A stretch of DNA of 64,000 bases, taken from Paramarasmius palmivorus. Its lineage: Eukaryota > Basidiomycota > Agaricomycetes > Agaricales > Marasmiaceae. Positions 32,129 through 45,394 of this stretch are shown here, one piece after another. Below the pieces are notes generated by a model. That model was not told where the DNA came from, did not search any database, and saw only the letters and a program-made list of their open reading frames with translations. How positions within the stretch are numbered: the stretch's first letter is position 1; the number at the start of each line of letters is the position of its first letter. The stretch lies in NCBI GenBank assembly GCA_037176845.1, contig JAYKXP010000057.1, positions 186,001-250,000 on the forward strand, written 5' to 3'. A program made the translations under genes and the position numbers.

Positions 32129-35100
32129 TCAGACGGCTATCCCAACTGGCTCCACTTCTTGAGTAGTCATAGAATGTTCCTCAGAAAGAACTACCCAACC
32201 AGGGGAAGGTGGTACGTCTGAGTAAACTTCCTTCAGCTTCTTTGCGATCGCCCTGAACGTTGCTGTCGACCCCTTGTCTTGACGAAGAAAGATCGTGGTA
32301 ACACCATCTCCGACAACAGGTGCCTTGTATCCAGCTGTAACTTTGGGACTAGGTAGGGGTGAAGTCGTACTACGCATTCTTGGCCCTTGAGTCGGTGGGA
32401 AGTACGTTGCACCATCGCACGAGAACCTCGGACTGGCTACGGGGCTAAAAAGTGGGCTCGTTGGTGGGCTGAACATTGTTGGGGAGGCAGTCCCTTTTGG
32501 TGACGGTGACGGTGAGGACACGAATATCTCGATACGGAATTTGAGTGGTTTCATATTGAGATGTCTAAGCATATCGTCGAGGTTGCCGATCGTAGCAGTT
32601 GCTGCCGTAGCTTCTCCTAGGTTCAACGTTCCAGGGGCAAATGCGGGCGAAGTAGGACTTGCTACTGTCGAATCGTCTATCCGATACCCGCATTTTAACA
32701 CCACGACTTCCTCGTCCGCACCACTTCCAGTCTCAGTTAACACGTTGACACCGAGACCTTCCAAGATGCGAACAATTCTGCTACTGGTTTGTTTGATGTC
32801 CTGTATGGAATACAACGTCGCATCATTACTCCATCCCCCGGAAGACGACCTCCAGCCGCCGAAGAGATTTGTTAACCATCCTTTCAGCTCGTTCTGAGGC
32901 AGCTGTGGAAAGTGCGGGAACTTCGGCGAAACAAGCGGATTCTTCGACGTGGAATACGACTTCGGTGAGGTGAGGCCGTGGCTCTTCGGCAGGTGATTGT
33001 CGAGTGGTGGCGGCTGAGGGGACTGCGATACAGGAGGAGGAGCCGAATCCAAGGTGTTACCATTGATGTTCGCAATGATTGATCGCTTGTGGTTCAGGGG
33101 AGGAAACGGAAACTCCAATGGCGGCGCTGACGGCAACCGTTCAGAATTGGGGTAGATCTAATGAGGAAGGAAGGCACTCACGTCGAATCTTGTTCTTCTT
33201 GCCTTTTCCGATACCTGAAATACCAATACCAGCATTGGTATTTGCCACTCCAAGCACAGGTCGACTCCCAGTCTCATCCTGTTGCACAGCACTCGATCTA
33301 CCGTTCTCCTTATCCTGCCTATCAGCCTTGACATTTGCAGCGAGAGAGAGCGCACGTAGCCTGGAGTCTCTAGCGCTCGCAAGCTCAGGTATCGGATGAG
33401 GAAGTCGGGGAGGTTTATCTTCGGCTCTGGATGAAGCTGCCGACAATGGAGGTAAAGTAGATGCTTGAACTGGGATCGGTGACACTACCCTGTTCTCTGG
33501 TGGTGTTGCCTCGGAATAAGGGGAAGAGGTAAGTGATGAAGCCTCAATACCAACAGTGGTACTACAGGGTACATCAGCTCTCCCAGAGGCCACTTTGCGC
33601 TCCCTTGTCCGCTCTCGTTCCCTGGCAGACACGAGGCGTGTGTAGACATCTTCCGAGCCTTCGCCTGATCTCGAACGTGGCCTGTAGGTCTTGGCTCTCT
33701 GCATCGAGTGGCGTGGAAACTGGACCGAGGACACACATTCGGCAGCGTTGGTTGAGGTGTGTTCATCCCTATCACGAGCAGCCGGAGAAGGTCCCGAATA
33801 GGTGTACCCACGTCTGGGCATGGGGGGTGGATGTCCATACGACGACTTTCTGGCAGGAGCAGAGCTGGGTTCCATCGGTTGTGGAGTCCTGCTACGAACA
33901 CTGCCAGATCCTGATCCAAAGGCGGTTCTGGGACCAGCGGTCACAGAAGCACTCGTGCGAGACATCGCCGGAGGTGCCAGACCCGATACTATCGGCAACT
34001 GGGTAGCAGCATGAGAATGAGAAGGTCGCGGCTGCTCAGAGAACGTTTTGCGCATGACAGCGCTGTTGCCTCTATACCTGCCAACTGCCCCCGTTCCGTA
34101 GCTAGATATGCGACGTCCCGAAGAGCCAGCACCCACCCCGACCCCATAATCCAGCTCCCAGCCTAGGTTGAATGTGAGGCTCTCGCCCAATCGACCTTCG
34201 TGATCACCACCGGACGAACATGCCTTCTCCGTCTCCTCCTTGAATTTGCCCAAAAGGAAGTAGAACGCTTTAGCGTATACTCCTTCGCCCTCGGGTGCGA
34301 GGAGATCTCGTTTGATGTTACTGCCATCGACGTCAGCATGGCGACCCCATATTACACGCAGCGAAGCGAAAAGATCTGGGTCAATCAGCGACGCAGATGA
34401 AATCGGACGTCCGAGCGTGCTGGGTGATGGCGGCAAAGGTGGCGTCGCAGGCATGGAGGGGGGTATAGATGTGCCGCCCTGTGAGCTGTGTTTCACAAGA
34501 CACTTGAGGAGCCATGGGTGTCGCAAAATCTCAGGAATCTATCCAATGCTGGTCAACAAAGTGGATAAGACGTAGAGCACAGTTACGTACGGTGATGCGC
34601 TTGGATGACTCCACAACCAACATCTTGGAAAGCAGGTCCTTTGCCTGAGGATCGACGTATGCCGGGATCTCGTACTTGCCTACTTTGACCTTTGCGAGGA
34701 GTGTCTTGACATTTTTGTCGTCAAAGGGAAGTCTGCCTGTCAAGAGAGCGAAGAGGATCACACCACAGCTCCAAATATCGGTGGCATTTCCCTGGTATTT
34801 GTCACCATTGACGATCTCTGGACTTGCGTAGTGAGGAGAACCGCAACTAGTCTCGAGTTGTAAAGACGGCGGAGCAAATGCAGCCATACCCCAGTCAGCA
34901 ATCTTGATGAGGGGCGGATCTAGGGAAGCGATGAGAATATTCTCGGGTTTGAGATCGCGATGTATGATAGAGAATGTGTGAGCGTAGTTGAGGCCATAGA
35001 TGATTTGTTTGAAGAACGCTTGAGCATCTGCAGGGGATAACCGACCCTTGTTCACCAAAAAATCGAAGAGCTCGCCTCCGTCGACATACTCTAGCACCAG

Positions 35101-35514
35101 AAAAAGCTCCTTGGCCCCCTCATAGACGTCGTATATGCGTAAAATATTGGGATGGTTCATGAGCTTCATCATGGTAATCTCCCGATCGACCCCAAGGCGC
35201 TGTTTTTCTGACTTGGCTTGCAGGGCAGGATCAACGAGTTCCACACGAGAATTGACGAGAGGTGCAAGAGGGAGGATCTTGACTGCCGCGAGTTGACCTG
35301 TAATGCGATGTTTGGCGATTTTGACTCGACCCGAAGCACCCTTGCCGACACACTCCCCAATAATCCAAGGACCAATGAATTTGGGATCTGTGGGAAGGTC
35401 AAATGCATGAGCACCTCCTGCTGCGGCTTTCTCTTTATCCCAGCGTGTACCGAGAGGAGCGGTGTACTTGACAGGTGGTGCGCGAGGAGGACTGGAGGAA
35501 ATAGCAGAGGACAT
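32129..35514 (-). CDS. Gin4/Hsl1/Cdr2-type serine/threonine kinase
   Basis: Three exons (34591-35514, 33182-34538, 32129-33126) encode 1092 residues. The kinase domain covers about residues 35-320: glycine loop GKGASGRVK, lysine in AAVKIL, catalytic loop HRDLKPEN, a DWG in place of the usual DFG (KIADWGMAAF), activation segment CGSPHYASPE, and DIWSCGVILFALLTGRLPF. This pattern fits the Nim1-like Gin4/Hsl1/Cdr2 kinases that couple septins or cell size to Wee1. A Ser/Pro/Arg-rich regulatory region of about 450 residues follows. The C-terminal exon carries KGWLTNLFGG and a segment (SRIVRILEGLGVN ... LKFRIEIFVSS ... FRAIAKKLKEVY) resembling a KA1-like membrane-binding fold. The ATG at 35514 is the first in frame. 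It is divergent from the transporter at 36210. Confidence 0.85.
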
Positions 35515-36209
35515 CGTAGATGCACGACCAGCGAGCAGCGAGATGCTGAGATATACTGTAGGAGAAACGATAACAACGGCGAGAAGGCCTTTGGGTGTTG
35601 CTGACCACAATGAAGGAGAGCAAGAAAGAGAAGGTGAAAAAGAGAGGAACGATGAGTCGACAGGCGCTTAAATTTCGATTTGGACTGCCAAACACACGTG
35701 ATCTGCGTCATGACGATTCGATGCGCAGGTTCTCCTTCCCTGCAACCATCACGTTCGCCGCGTACAACTGTTCTTTCAGGACCTGAAGCTAGCTGTTGAT
35801 GAATCCGGTCGAGGTAACGAGGCCTAGATTAATCCAGTTCTCTAGCTTTTCAGACGGAGCAGGTGAATAAAACATTTCAATCACCTCATCCGGTCACTCC
35901 ATCGCGTTATACGTCGCCAGTAAAGAGACTGTTACTTTTGGGTATACTTCTTGACTCCGGTGCGTAGATAAGGGATATTTTATTGGTCAGAAAACAGTCT
36001 GACAGAGGCAATCAGATCAAAATTTGCGTTCATGTGCTCATTTTTTTTACGTTCGTTACATTCAGAAGCTCACCAAAAGCGATATTAGATATACCTGTCA
36101 CATCTTGCGTCTTTTCGATCATGTATGGCTTCATACCATCATGATAGATATTAAATAGCTTCGAGATCCAAAGCATTATCTGGAGCTTCACCTCCAGCTT
36201 TCGACCGCA
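35515..36209. other. Divergent intergenic region between kinase and transporter
   Basis: About 700 bases that should hold both promoters. A short inverted repeat, CTGGAG-cttcac-CTCCAG at 36180-36197, lies 12 bases upstream of the transporter ATG and may form a hairpin in its 5' leader. No gene was found. Confidence 0.4.
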
Positions 36210-38626
36210 ATGACTACAAGCTCGCTGCATTCGTCCGAAACAACCAAATCCCGGCCTTTGCGGAGCTATATCTGGTGAGTCGTGTCCGACATTTGGCACC
36301 AGGTTTTGGGTTGGATCCCTGAATACGATTAGGGACACGTGGGACAAGCCGCCTGAGGAGCGAGATTTTTTGCACAGACTAGATTCGTTCCTGCTCACTT
36401 ATGCGGCCCTGTCATACTTTAGCAAATATTTGGATCAACAGAACATTACGGTGTGTCCTGATACATAAATTTCTGTCTTTTCCTGAATAGTTCTTCAGAA
36501 TGCTTATGTATCCGGGATGAAAGAGGAGTGGGTTCTGTTCATATTTGCTTCATATTACCTGCTTCATGGAGAAAGTTCAGCTTAAATCTATATGGGAACG
36601 AGTTGAACTACATCATAACAGCTTGGACTTGCGGATATGTGATAGGCCAAATTCCTTCCAAGTGAGTCTCGTTCATCAGGTGCATTAAATAAATCGTCAC
36701 TAAGGCACTACCCTAAAGCTTACTCATAACACGTATAAGGCCCTCGATTTGGGTCTGTCTCTTTCCCTTATCATCTTTGATTTTGACTAAACTCTCGAAG
36801 ATACCGACGATGGAGGTCATTTGGAGTGTACTCACCATGATACTCGCAACTTGCAAGACATACGAGCAAGTTCTAGCGGTCAGGTTTCTTATTGGTACGT
36901 ACTACCTGTCCCAACGTACTTATGCCGGCGGTGCTAAAACTTCTTTCTAGGTCTAGCCGAATCGACATTCTATCCAGCGATTCAGTACGTGATAGGGAGT
37001 TGGTACAAACCAGAGGAATTAGGGAAAAGAGCATGTATTTTCCATGTGAGCCCTTTACAAGTGTCTGAACCTGATCTCATTCTTCTCCTTCAACAGACCG
37101 CAAGCGCGATTGGTCCAATGTTTAGCGGTTTCCTGCAGACGGTGATCATAGTTCTTGATCTCGTACTCGCGTGATCCCTTTAACTTTCCTCAGGCAGCGT
37201 ACAATGGTCTCAATGGTGTTCACGGTTTACCTGGGTGGAAATGTAAGAGTTGCCAAGTAATTCCATGTCGTATTTCGACTGACAATCGTTGAAGGGCTGT
37301 TTATCATCGACGGCATCATCACCGTCCCTATAGGCATCTTGGGCTATCTTATTATGCCCGACCTTCCGCACAACACACGGCCATCTTTCCTCTACACCTC
37401 TGAACAACTCGAACTGGGACAGAAACGCATGAGGGACATCGGGCGTAAGCCTCCAGCCAAATTTACGAAGGCCAAGGTCCTAGGATTCTTCAAAACCTGG
37501 CATCTCTACACGCTTGTGCCTCGTAAGTTAATTATTGGCTTTTGTTCATTGAGTTTAGTTTCGATGCTCGATTGATAGTTTATGTTCTTGTAAGACATCT
37601 GACGTTAATTTCGGCCGAAAAAGAAGCTAACTAAATTGCAGTTCAACAATGGTGGCGGCCCTTCTACTGCAATGATCTTTTGGTTCAAGAGCTTCAATAC
37701 CCCAGAACGTATCGTGTACACAGTCGGTCAAATCAACCTTTATCCCCTCGGTCAAAACGTCGTTCAAGTAATAACAAGTGTGTCACCCTAGATTTCTAGT
37801 TAAAAACCAAGGCTGATCCCTACTTGCAGCGTTGGTTTGGGCATGGTGGTCCGACGCTATCAGAAAACGATGGCCACCTATGATCGTCGCTGGGGTGATC
37901 AGATTCAGCCTTTATCGTCTTTTAGTATCTGACGATTTCATAGACAATCGCCGTCGTTACAGATCTCGTCTTGGCTTTTACTCCATTGTATACAAATATC
38001 GCAAGACGCTGGGTATTTTATTACCTGGTAAGTTTATGCCCGCTGGTTTCGCGAACTGGCACATATTCATTGCACAGACCACGGTCACTGGAGGATGTTC
38101 TGGTCTGATTCTAGCGTGGGCGAACGAACTAACTGGAAATGATAGCGAGAGTGCGTTCCCTTCGTCCCGTGTCACTGAATGTTATCTGATCCCTCTTTTG
38201 GCTAGAACGTTCATTCGTTGTGGCCTCCTGCAACGCCATTGCATATTGCTTCCAAGCGTGGCTCCCGATGTACGTAGCCTTGAAGCCTATATTTGGTCCC
38301 CTATATTGAAACGCTTCTCTCTAGTGTTCTATTCCCGCAAGTGGAACAGCCGAAGTATGCGACATTTTAATCATCGTCCATGGCTGAATGGACTGATATT
38401 CTCGATAGAGTGTTTAAAGGGAATGTAGCGTCTGCTGGTATTGTTTTCGGAATGAGTAAGTGGCACTGAAAGCCAATGAATATCTCGCACTCATCCCCGT
38501 ATAGTGGTATTCGCAATGGCGACGCTTTACTTCCAGAAGAGAGACGAGAGACGAGCAAAACGACAATTACAGACGTTAGAGGCAAATGCAGAACGAGAAG
38601 AAGTCTCCTCGATCGTCAAGGATTGA
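36210..38626 (+). CDS. MFS transporter, Liz1/Fen2 (pantothenate-type) family
   Basis: About 15 short exons assemble into one frame from the ATG at 36210 to the TGA at 38624-38626, roughly 490 residues. The first exon is 36210-36274. The protein opens with a hydrophilic tail, then WDTWDKPPEERDFLHRLDSF, SYFSKYLDQQNIT and NAYVSGMKEDLNLYGNELNY. These are the strongest signatures of the allantoate-permease/anion:cation symporter family (Dal5, Tna1, Liz1, Fen2). Later pieces such as FLIGLAESTFYPAIQYVIGS and IGILGYLIMPDLPHNTRP, and the loop NELTGNDSEKRSF, agree with twelve membrane helices. The tail ends in a charged helix (QKRDERRAKRQLQTLE). The likely substrate is a small organic acid or vitamin such as pantothenate. 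It converges on the next gene with only 98 bases between the two stop codons. Confidence 0.88.
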
Positions 38627-38724
38627 GCATGGTAAGGGTACACGAGAATTGTACAAGCTGAAATCTCGGAACACAGGCAATATGGATCATGTATCGATAG
38701 CTGCGTCTCTGAAATACCATCACA

Positions 38725-40579
38725 TCAGTCAACTTTTCGAGGACCTCCAGGGACGATAGCCCAAAGGACGATCATAATCGCCATCATAGCAACCAACCTG
38801 AGTTATTATATCAGACAAAAATGCACGGAAGAAATGATCTTGAATACCCACAACGGCTGCAGACTGCCAATACCGAATTTCCCTGCCAACGCGCCAGTCA
38901 TGAAAGGTACCACAGCCGCTCCAGATTGTCCAAAACCGCATATCCAACCGATAGCACCAGTGAGGAGCCATCGCGGTAGGATTCTTCCGGCATGGTTCAA
39001 AGCGATAGGATACATTGGTCCAAGAAGTACACCAACAAGAGCGATGGCAACACCACCACCGATAAGAGATGGCACCAACCAAACTACGAGTTCGAGCCTA
39101 ACACTACCGTCAGCATTGTCTGTCTAGGCGGGGAAAAGAGCTTCACCCTATTGCGAGAAGTGTGTAAAGATACATGACGCGTCGTTCTCCGATCTGTACC
39201 AGGTATTATCAGCGTGAGTAGCCTCAGAGCTGGGAGACATACCTTGGCGTTAAGCCAGAGAAGGACAACGCGGCCAAGGGTAAGACCTGCAGGACATTCA
39301 TATCGAGGACTGAGGGAAAAGAGAAGAGTAGGTTTACCTGCGAAGAAGCCTGCTGATATGTACCCAGAATCAGGACCACCATCCCGCAATCGGATAACGT
39401 AGGTGACAATCCATCCTGCGCTGCACGGTAAAATGTCGGCGTCGTGAATCTGGATGTGTTACTGACCGCCAATGGTGACTTCGACACCGACGTAAACGAG
39501 AATGAAGATAGCGAGTAAATGAACCCGCCTCTGGGCAAGAATGTGTTTAAAAGAGCTGCGATTATTCGCACTCCCTTCGTCAGGGAACTGACCTATGTCA
39601 GCCAAACACTCTATTGACACGGTTAGCAAGGCGTAGTGAGTATTGAGGGACACACTGCCAACCTTCTTGTGACTTGAATCGGAATGCAAATGACAGCGCG
39701 ATGCTAGCGAAGAAACCAATTCCGAGGGTGCAGAGAAAATGATATGACCACTGCTCCATTTGTGCGAACTGTGTCGAGACGAGGGGTGCACACAAAGCCC
39801 CAGCACCTACATGGACATCAGTCAGTTGACACCACCACAGGGAATCAGTACAGGTACCGTAAGCTGCGTGAAGAAGACCCATTTTTGTTTCCGCGTTCTC
39901 TTTGATGTTGGCAACGTAGGCACTAGCTCCAGCATCCTGGAGCTTTTGTCAGAGGATGTGATTTATGGAACCATGATGCTGACTACCTGAACCGAGATAG
40001 CTATTCCTCCTAGTACATAGGCCATCACAAATACCGGGAAAGGGAGACGTGCGCTCTGCAGTGCACTTGCAATCATGTGCAAAATAGCACCTACGACAAT
40101 GGTCTACAGACAGCAAATTAGATCACAAAGCTCGACAGACGAGAGGTGCTATACCTTGCCAAAGCCGAATCTATTGAACAGAGGAACTATCAAGCATGCA
40201 CCGGTTACAAAACCCACACAAGCGAAGACGAAAATTAACGACACAATAGTATCGCTGACCTGTTGGTGCTTTGAGTGCTACTTTTATGACAATCAGTTGA
40301 TGAGCACACCTTATAATGAACCTGTATTCGTGGCAATAACGGGCCTGTTGTACCATCATTCCAGCCAGCAAGGAACATGCACCAGAATAGGGTAGCGAGC
40401 TGCAATCGTTCACGTAGGATTTGGCTCTTTGTTCGTCCAACACTGGCTACATCTGAAGGGACTTGTGTGTTTTCGTTCGTACCTTGAGGGTCTTCGAGTC
40501 TGCTTTTGACTGAAGCGGCTCTTTCTGAAGGGTGTCGAGGTAACGCTTCTAATACATATGCAGGCTGCGAGAATGTCAT
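38725..40579 (-). CDS. MFS transporter, BSC6-like, copy 1
   Basis: Multi-exon gene from the ATG at 40579 to the stop at 38725-38727, roughly 440 residues. A hydrophilic N-terminus of about 60 residues is followed by FWCMFLAGWNDGTTGPLLPR, the hallmark first helix of fungal MFS proteins annotated as bypass-of-stop-codon 6. Further matches are SLIFVFACVGFVTGACLI, NRFGFGK, AGASAYVANIKEN, VYVGVEVTIGGW, SGYISAGFFAG and GPMYPIALNHAGRILPRW. It ends VPGGPRKVD. The protein is about twelve-helical and should sit in the plasma membrane; the substrate is unknown (such carriers are often linked to sugars or drugs). It is a close paralogue of the gene at 49398-51389, with the same motif order and the same last residues. 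Confidence 0.85.
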
Positions 40580-43500
40580 GCCTAGCAAAACGAAAATTCA
40601 AGAAGTCGCTTCGACATACAATTCCACCACGCACCAGTAGTTGTTCGGAGTCAAAAACCAGCCCTCTCCAGTGCCCCCAGTATTTATGAGCTTGGCGCCA
40701 TGATCACGGGTCGAGGACAGGGATAAATGTCGGATAAACAGATGTTTACTACCTTCGTACAATCTTCATACTTGAGGGATATCTTGACTTTTAAACCCCG
40801 TGGATAGGTGCATTTGGGAGCAATTGTAGCAAACCGAAAGTCAGCTCGAGTCCTTGGTTTAATGGTTACGGTACCTTTGGTTGTGATGCAAGAAAGCCGC
40901 GGGAAAGTACTGGCACGTGTCATGTGCTCACAGACTCAACTGCGATCTTATCTTCAAACCACGATCAAGACCTAGCAATCTGTCCTTCGACATCATCTCG
41001 GATTTGGAGCGTGCTATTGTGGGACGATGTCTCGTATCATCACAGCCTGACTATCAGTCACAGACAAGTCATTACATGTCGGCGCTTCCATCGTCACAAA
41101 TAGTATGCGTGGGCCTTATGCGCCATTTTCCTACATAATGATAACAATACCGTCAAGCATCTCTGAAATATAGGTGGCAGCCCAAAGATGACCATATTGA
41201 ACGCATCTAGTCAGGAATTCTTGATTTATCCTAACTATTGCCTTCTGGGAGGCTGTTGACAATAATCGTGTCATTTATATTTATATCTGCTTCGGGCTTT
41301 GGAGCTAGTACGTCCGATGTCCGAGTCGCTTAGCTGTCTAACGGCTCGTCCATCATGTCTGTTCTGATTGATATAGCCAGCCCTACACCAACTAGTACAT
41401 CTGATGCCTCAGACATGGTACTTGACATCCTTGATTCAACCGTGTCCTGACAGAGGTAAGTAAGTTGTCGACAATTTATACCCAGCCTTTACCCATTAAC
41501 CCAATTCGTTCTCACTTGATAGTGTCGTATCAGATGTGATATTATTTTGACACATGGCACAGCGCAAAAATGAAACAGAGCATTACTATTCTTTGCTTCA
41601 TATTGGCTACATACCCGCTCATACAACCGACATCACAATGCATTCTATCCCAGGCGCCAACGCGCGCAACGGTATGTCAAAAAACGAAACTGTGATTTTT
41701 GGCGTCAATTACTTGACTCTTGTCCGATGACGTTTTGTCATTGGGTACTCCCGTTAGGCTTCTACTCCCGCTCTAACTTCCCTTCCATCTGAACTGGTGT
41801 TCCCATCAGCGGGTATCATGTACCTCGAGACCCAGCTGAGATTCAAAGACAGCCCGAAAACACGTAACAAGAAAGTGATGGCCTCAGTACGGCACAGCGG
41901 GTGAGCACCATCTCGCCAAAGTAGTATCATGACTTTAACTTATCGAGAATATTCATAGAAGCTGCACCAGAACCGTGAGCCATCAAGCCGCCCAAATCTC
42001 TCATAGGCTTAATTTTGGATTCTCTCCCTGATGCATAGTCTGATAAAGTTATGAGCGGCTATACGTCTTCCACATGAATCTCACGAATGTCACAGAAGAC
42101 CTGACAGTGGAAAATCTTCCCACTGCAATCTCACCGCCAATGTGGCACCCGGTCTAGGCAAAGCAAGGCAGCCGCTCAGATCCGGATTCCAGGGACATTT
42201 TCATCGTCCCGTCGTCCAGTGCCTACTACGGTGGGTCGTTGTAGTCGTGTATCATAGTCACAATTCCCATTCAATTTGTTCAGATTTGATCAGCTTCATT
42301 ACTCCCTCCGAGCCGAGCGCCTGGGACGCGGGTCGTAATGGAACGCTGTGGCTGTGCGCATTGATGGTGGTATGAACAAAGCAAAAAAGAAAAAAATTGG
42401 TGAGAGTCCTATGGAATGGCACGGTCTATTAGGACCGTAGTGTTGGCCGGTAGGAACCAGATACTCTCAGAAGCGACGCAGGGGCGTCTGTGGGCTAACC
42501 CGTTCGAAACCGAGGCTGAGTGCCAGACTACAGGTTTATCAAGGCTACCGCCTTGCAAAAGTGGGTCGTCAGTCACTGCACTTGCATGCTACGTGTGTAA
42601 CACTTTGCCGATGTAGTAACATTGAAATGGCCTACCTACTGACAGATAATATTCGCTGACAGCGCACCACGACGATAGTCACAAACCTTGCCGTGGTGCT
42701 GAAATTGACTTCGAGTTCCTCAAGTCTCGAAGGAGTTGGAAACCGAAGTGACGGGGCCAGATGGCGACCAAGCACCGTGACTATGTAAACGTAGAGATTA
42801 CAGTGTATCCCGCTATTTTGAATGATGGCATAGCCAAACTGCTATGACCTTGCGCTCATCGTGGGTTCACTCATATACTCCACCGGTTTCATCCATACAA
42901 TAAATGGCGACTTTTCAATGTGGGGATCTAATATTGGAGAGGCGTAAGCTGCTTTGGTTTTATTTTCTATATCGAAAGTAGGTAGTTAAGGTAAAGCCTT
43001 ATTGATATCGAACTGGCTAAACACAGTTTGATTGGACACGACAAGGATGTACTGTAGAAATCCAGTCGCTTCAGTAGGACCTGTCCTCTGCTCCGAGTCG
43101 GTGGGCTGATAAATAGAGTTGGGGAGAGGAGATCCTGGCGAGATTTGGTGCGTTAGCCACATTTATAATTGGACATCTACGTGAATAAAGCTTGTCTAGC
43201 GGTGAAATATTGATGGGTCGACGGTCCTTTTTAGGTCGTTAGATGGACAATGATGCATGGAATGGTATTTTCCCTTTGGACGATCATCATGCTCTTCGGT
43301 CCTGGATTAGGAAAAAATAGCGCGGTCATCGACATCGTGCATACCGACCATACTTAGCTATCTCTGATGTACGCAGGTCATAGTAATGATGACAGTGACA
43401 CACAAAGTCCAGTTATTGAAACTTGCAGGACCAATGAAGATGACCAATAGTGGGCCGACACTCACCTACATGAAGTTTATACGTTGGTCGACTACACGTC

Positions 43501-45394
43501 CACTTACCGTAACACTACCGTAACGCCATGTCTATGCAAAAGGAACAGCATACTAATGATTATCCACTGCGGAGAGTGTGGGGACGTGCGGAAACGTAGT
43601 ACGTACTTGTCGGAGTGTCCTATGTAGGCCGATTATGACCATTGGCTAAGCCACCGTTATCATCCTTCAGAAGAACCGCGAGTCCTGTCCAAAACGTCTA
43701 ACTGTTAAGCCATTGCGAATAAAATCAATGGACGGATGTTAACAGTGCCACTTTGCGGGCGCTTTAGTGACGAGCGCCCTACGCGTCCAGTATCTGGAAA
43801 GGCCCCGGAGTCGAATAACGGGCAGGAGACTAGTGATCGGTCCCCAATATCCACACATGTTGCTCAAGATCACAGCCGCGACTCCAGGCGACTCCCGATG
43901 AACGAGAAAATGGGTGCTACGCTTTGGCCGGTTGAAGCGGCACGTGGAGGCCTCGAATACAATACGTAGAATGCCATACGTGTTGCGTGTGATGGGGTCC
44001 TTCCGGTAAGCTACAGGCGCCGAAGTGAAAAAGATGATTCATTTCACTGATATTAGCTCCCCCAAGAGCTTGATGTAGACGTCAAAACCATGCATAAATT
44101 GGAGGAATAATACTACCCGATACCTTGTAGCCTAAGCTCCTCGTGCAGTGCTGGGACGCGGACCCGCATGGATACGTATCTTGACTGAGCTGGCAACGTC
44201 CAAAATGTGTGTACGATATAGATTATCACCTAACAGATTCTTCGGCCTCCAGCACGGTGATCGCTTTGCCGCAGGGACTGACAAATGGTTGATCTGTTTT
44301 AATTTGGAAGACCTTAGAACTTCGTCCGGGGACGGGTGGAAAGACTTGATCTTTGCTGAGCAGCGCAGTACAAACTATTCCAGGAGTCGAAGGAATAGTC
44401 ACAGGAGTTGATACCATTAACACACCGCTGAAAACAGGACACAGTCCCCGAGTCGTAGACGCCACAAATTGGGGTTGAGCTTAAAAAGACCCTGGCGAGA
44501 AGTTCCGCGGGAAGTGTCATCAGAACGTGATCAGGAGAAATGGAAACTTTCACACCTGTTGACAGCATACGAACATGGAAGGAGACATCTCTTGTTCTGG
44601 AGAACAAAGGAGCGTCTTTGTGCAGCGGACGTATGAATTTCTGTAATAAGATGCGTGTTCATAAACAATGGCTACAGAGTAGTGCCCTTGTCCAGTTGTC
44701 TGGACGACGCAGGGGAAATTTGGCGGGGACAGGGACAGCTAGACGAGAAGATTGTTGTTGACATCTGTTATCTGTGGAATGAATGAAGAGAATAAGATTC
44801 ATTGGCCGAAAAGAGAGAAGGGGCGCCTAGAATTCATGATCAATACGCACATATAGTCAACAGGGAAAGATCCGGAAACCCGGGAAAAACGGTGTGGCAT
44901 CAGATACAGATACCATCGTGTTACAGAACTGCCTTCATGGCCCAACAAAAAATATGATTGGCTGATCAGGGTGTGAACGGAGGAGATGATCACTAAAGAG
45001 AGCTAGAGCAGGAGTTCATACGAGATGGGGCTGATAGGAGAAAAAGGAAGGCACATAGGGAAAAGTGGGAGAAAAAAAGCCAAGGATCCCCGAGAGGGAG
45101 ATGGCTGTGGAAAAGTGCAAGTGAATGGATGACTGAAGGGTTTTGACTTGTTCTGACTTGGTTTAGTGACAAAATGACAAAATGGGGATAGATTGCTGTA
45201 ATTTTTAGCAGTTTCGAGTCGATCACTGCCAGGAAAAAATCCATTTTAGTTCCTATTCACGTGCTCACATGGTGCTGTATTTGTTGATGCTGAAAGTGCC
45301 GTAAGCGGCCAGAGCACAATTGGTTCCAAACCACGACCTTGCTCCACTGCGGTTTGCCGTCCTCTATTTAATCCCCCCCTCTTCCTCGTCCTAA
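40580..45394. other. 4.8 kb gene-poor region
   Basis: This is the largest gap in the window. No open frame is longer than 106 codons and none shows a domain. Short stretches between 41641 and 42240 look like coding debris: an ATG exon followed by a GTATGT donor, later peptides NLTNVTEDLTVENLPTAIS and SDPDSRDIFIVPSSSAYYGG, all interrupted by stops. A perfect 7-bp inverted repeat (GGGCGCT/AGCGCCC, 43757-43779) is present. No transposase, reverse transcriptase, LTR or tRNA was recognised. It may be a relic of a deleted gene or an old element. Confidence 0.4.

Noticed and set aside
40580..45394. Transposable element in the gene-poor region
   Set aside because: No transposase, reverse transcriptase, terminal repeats or target-site duplication could be identified by eye.
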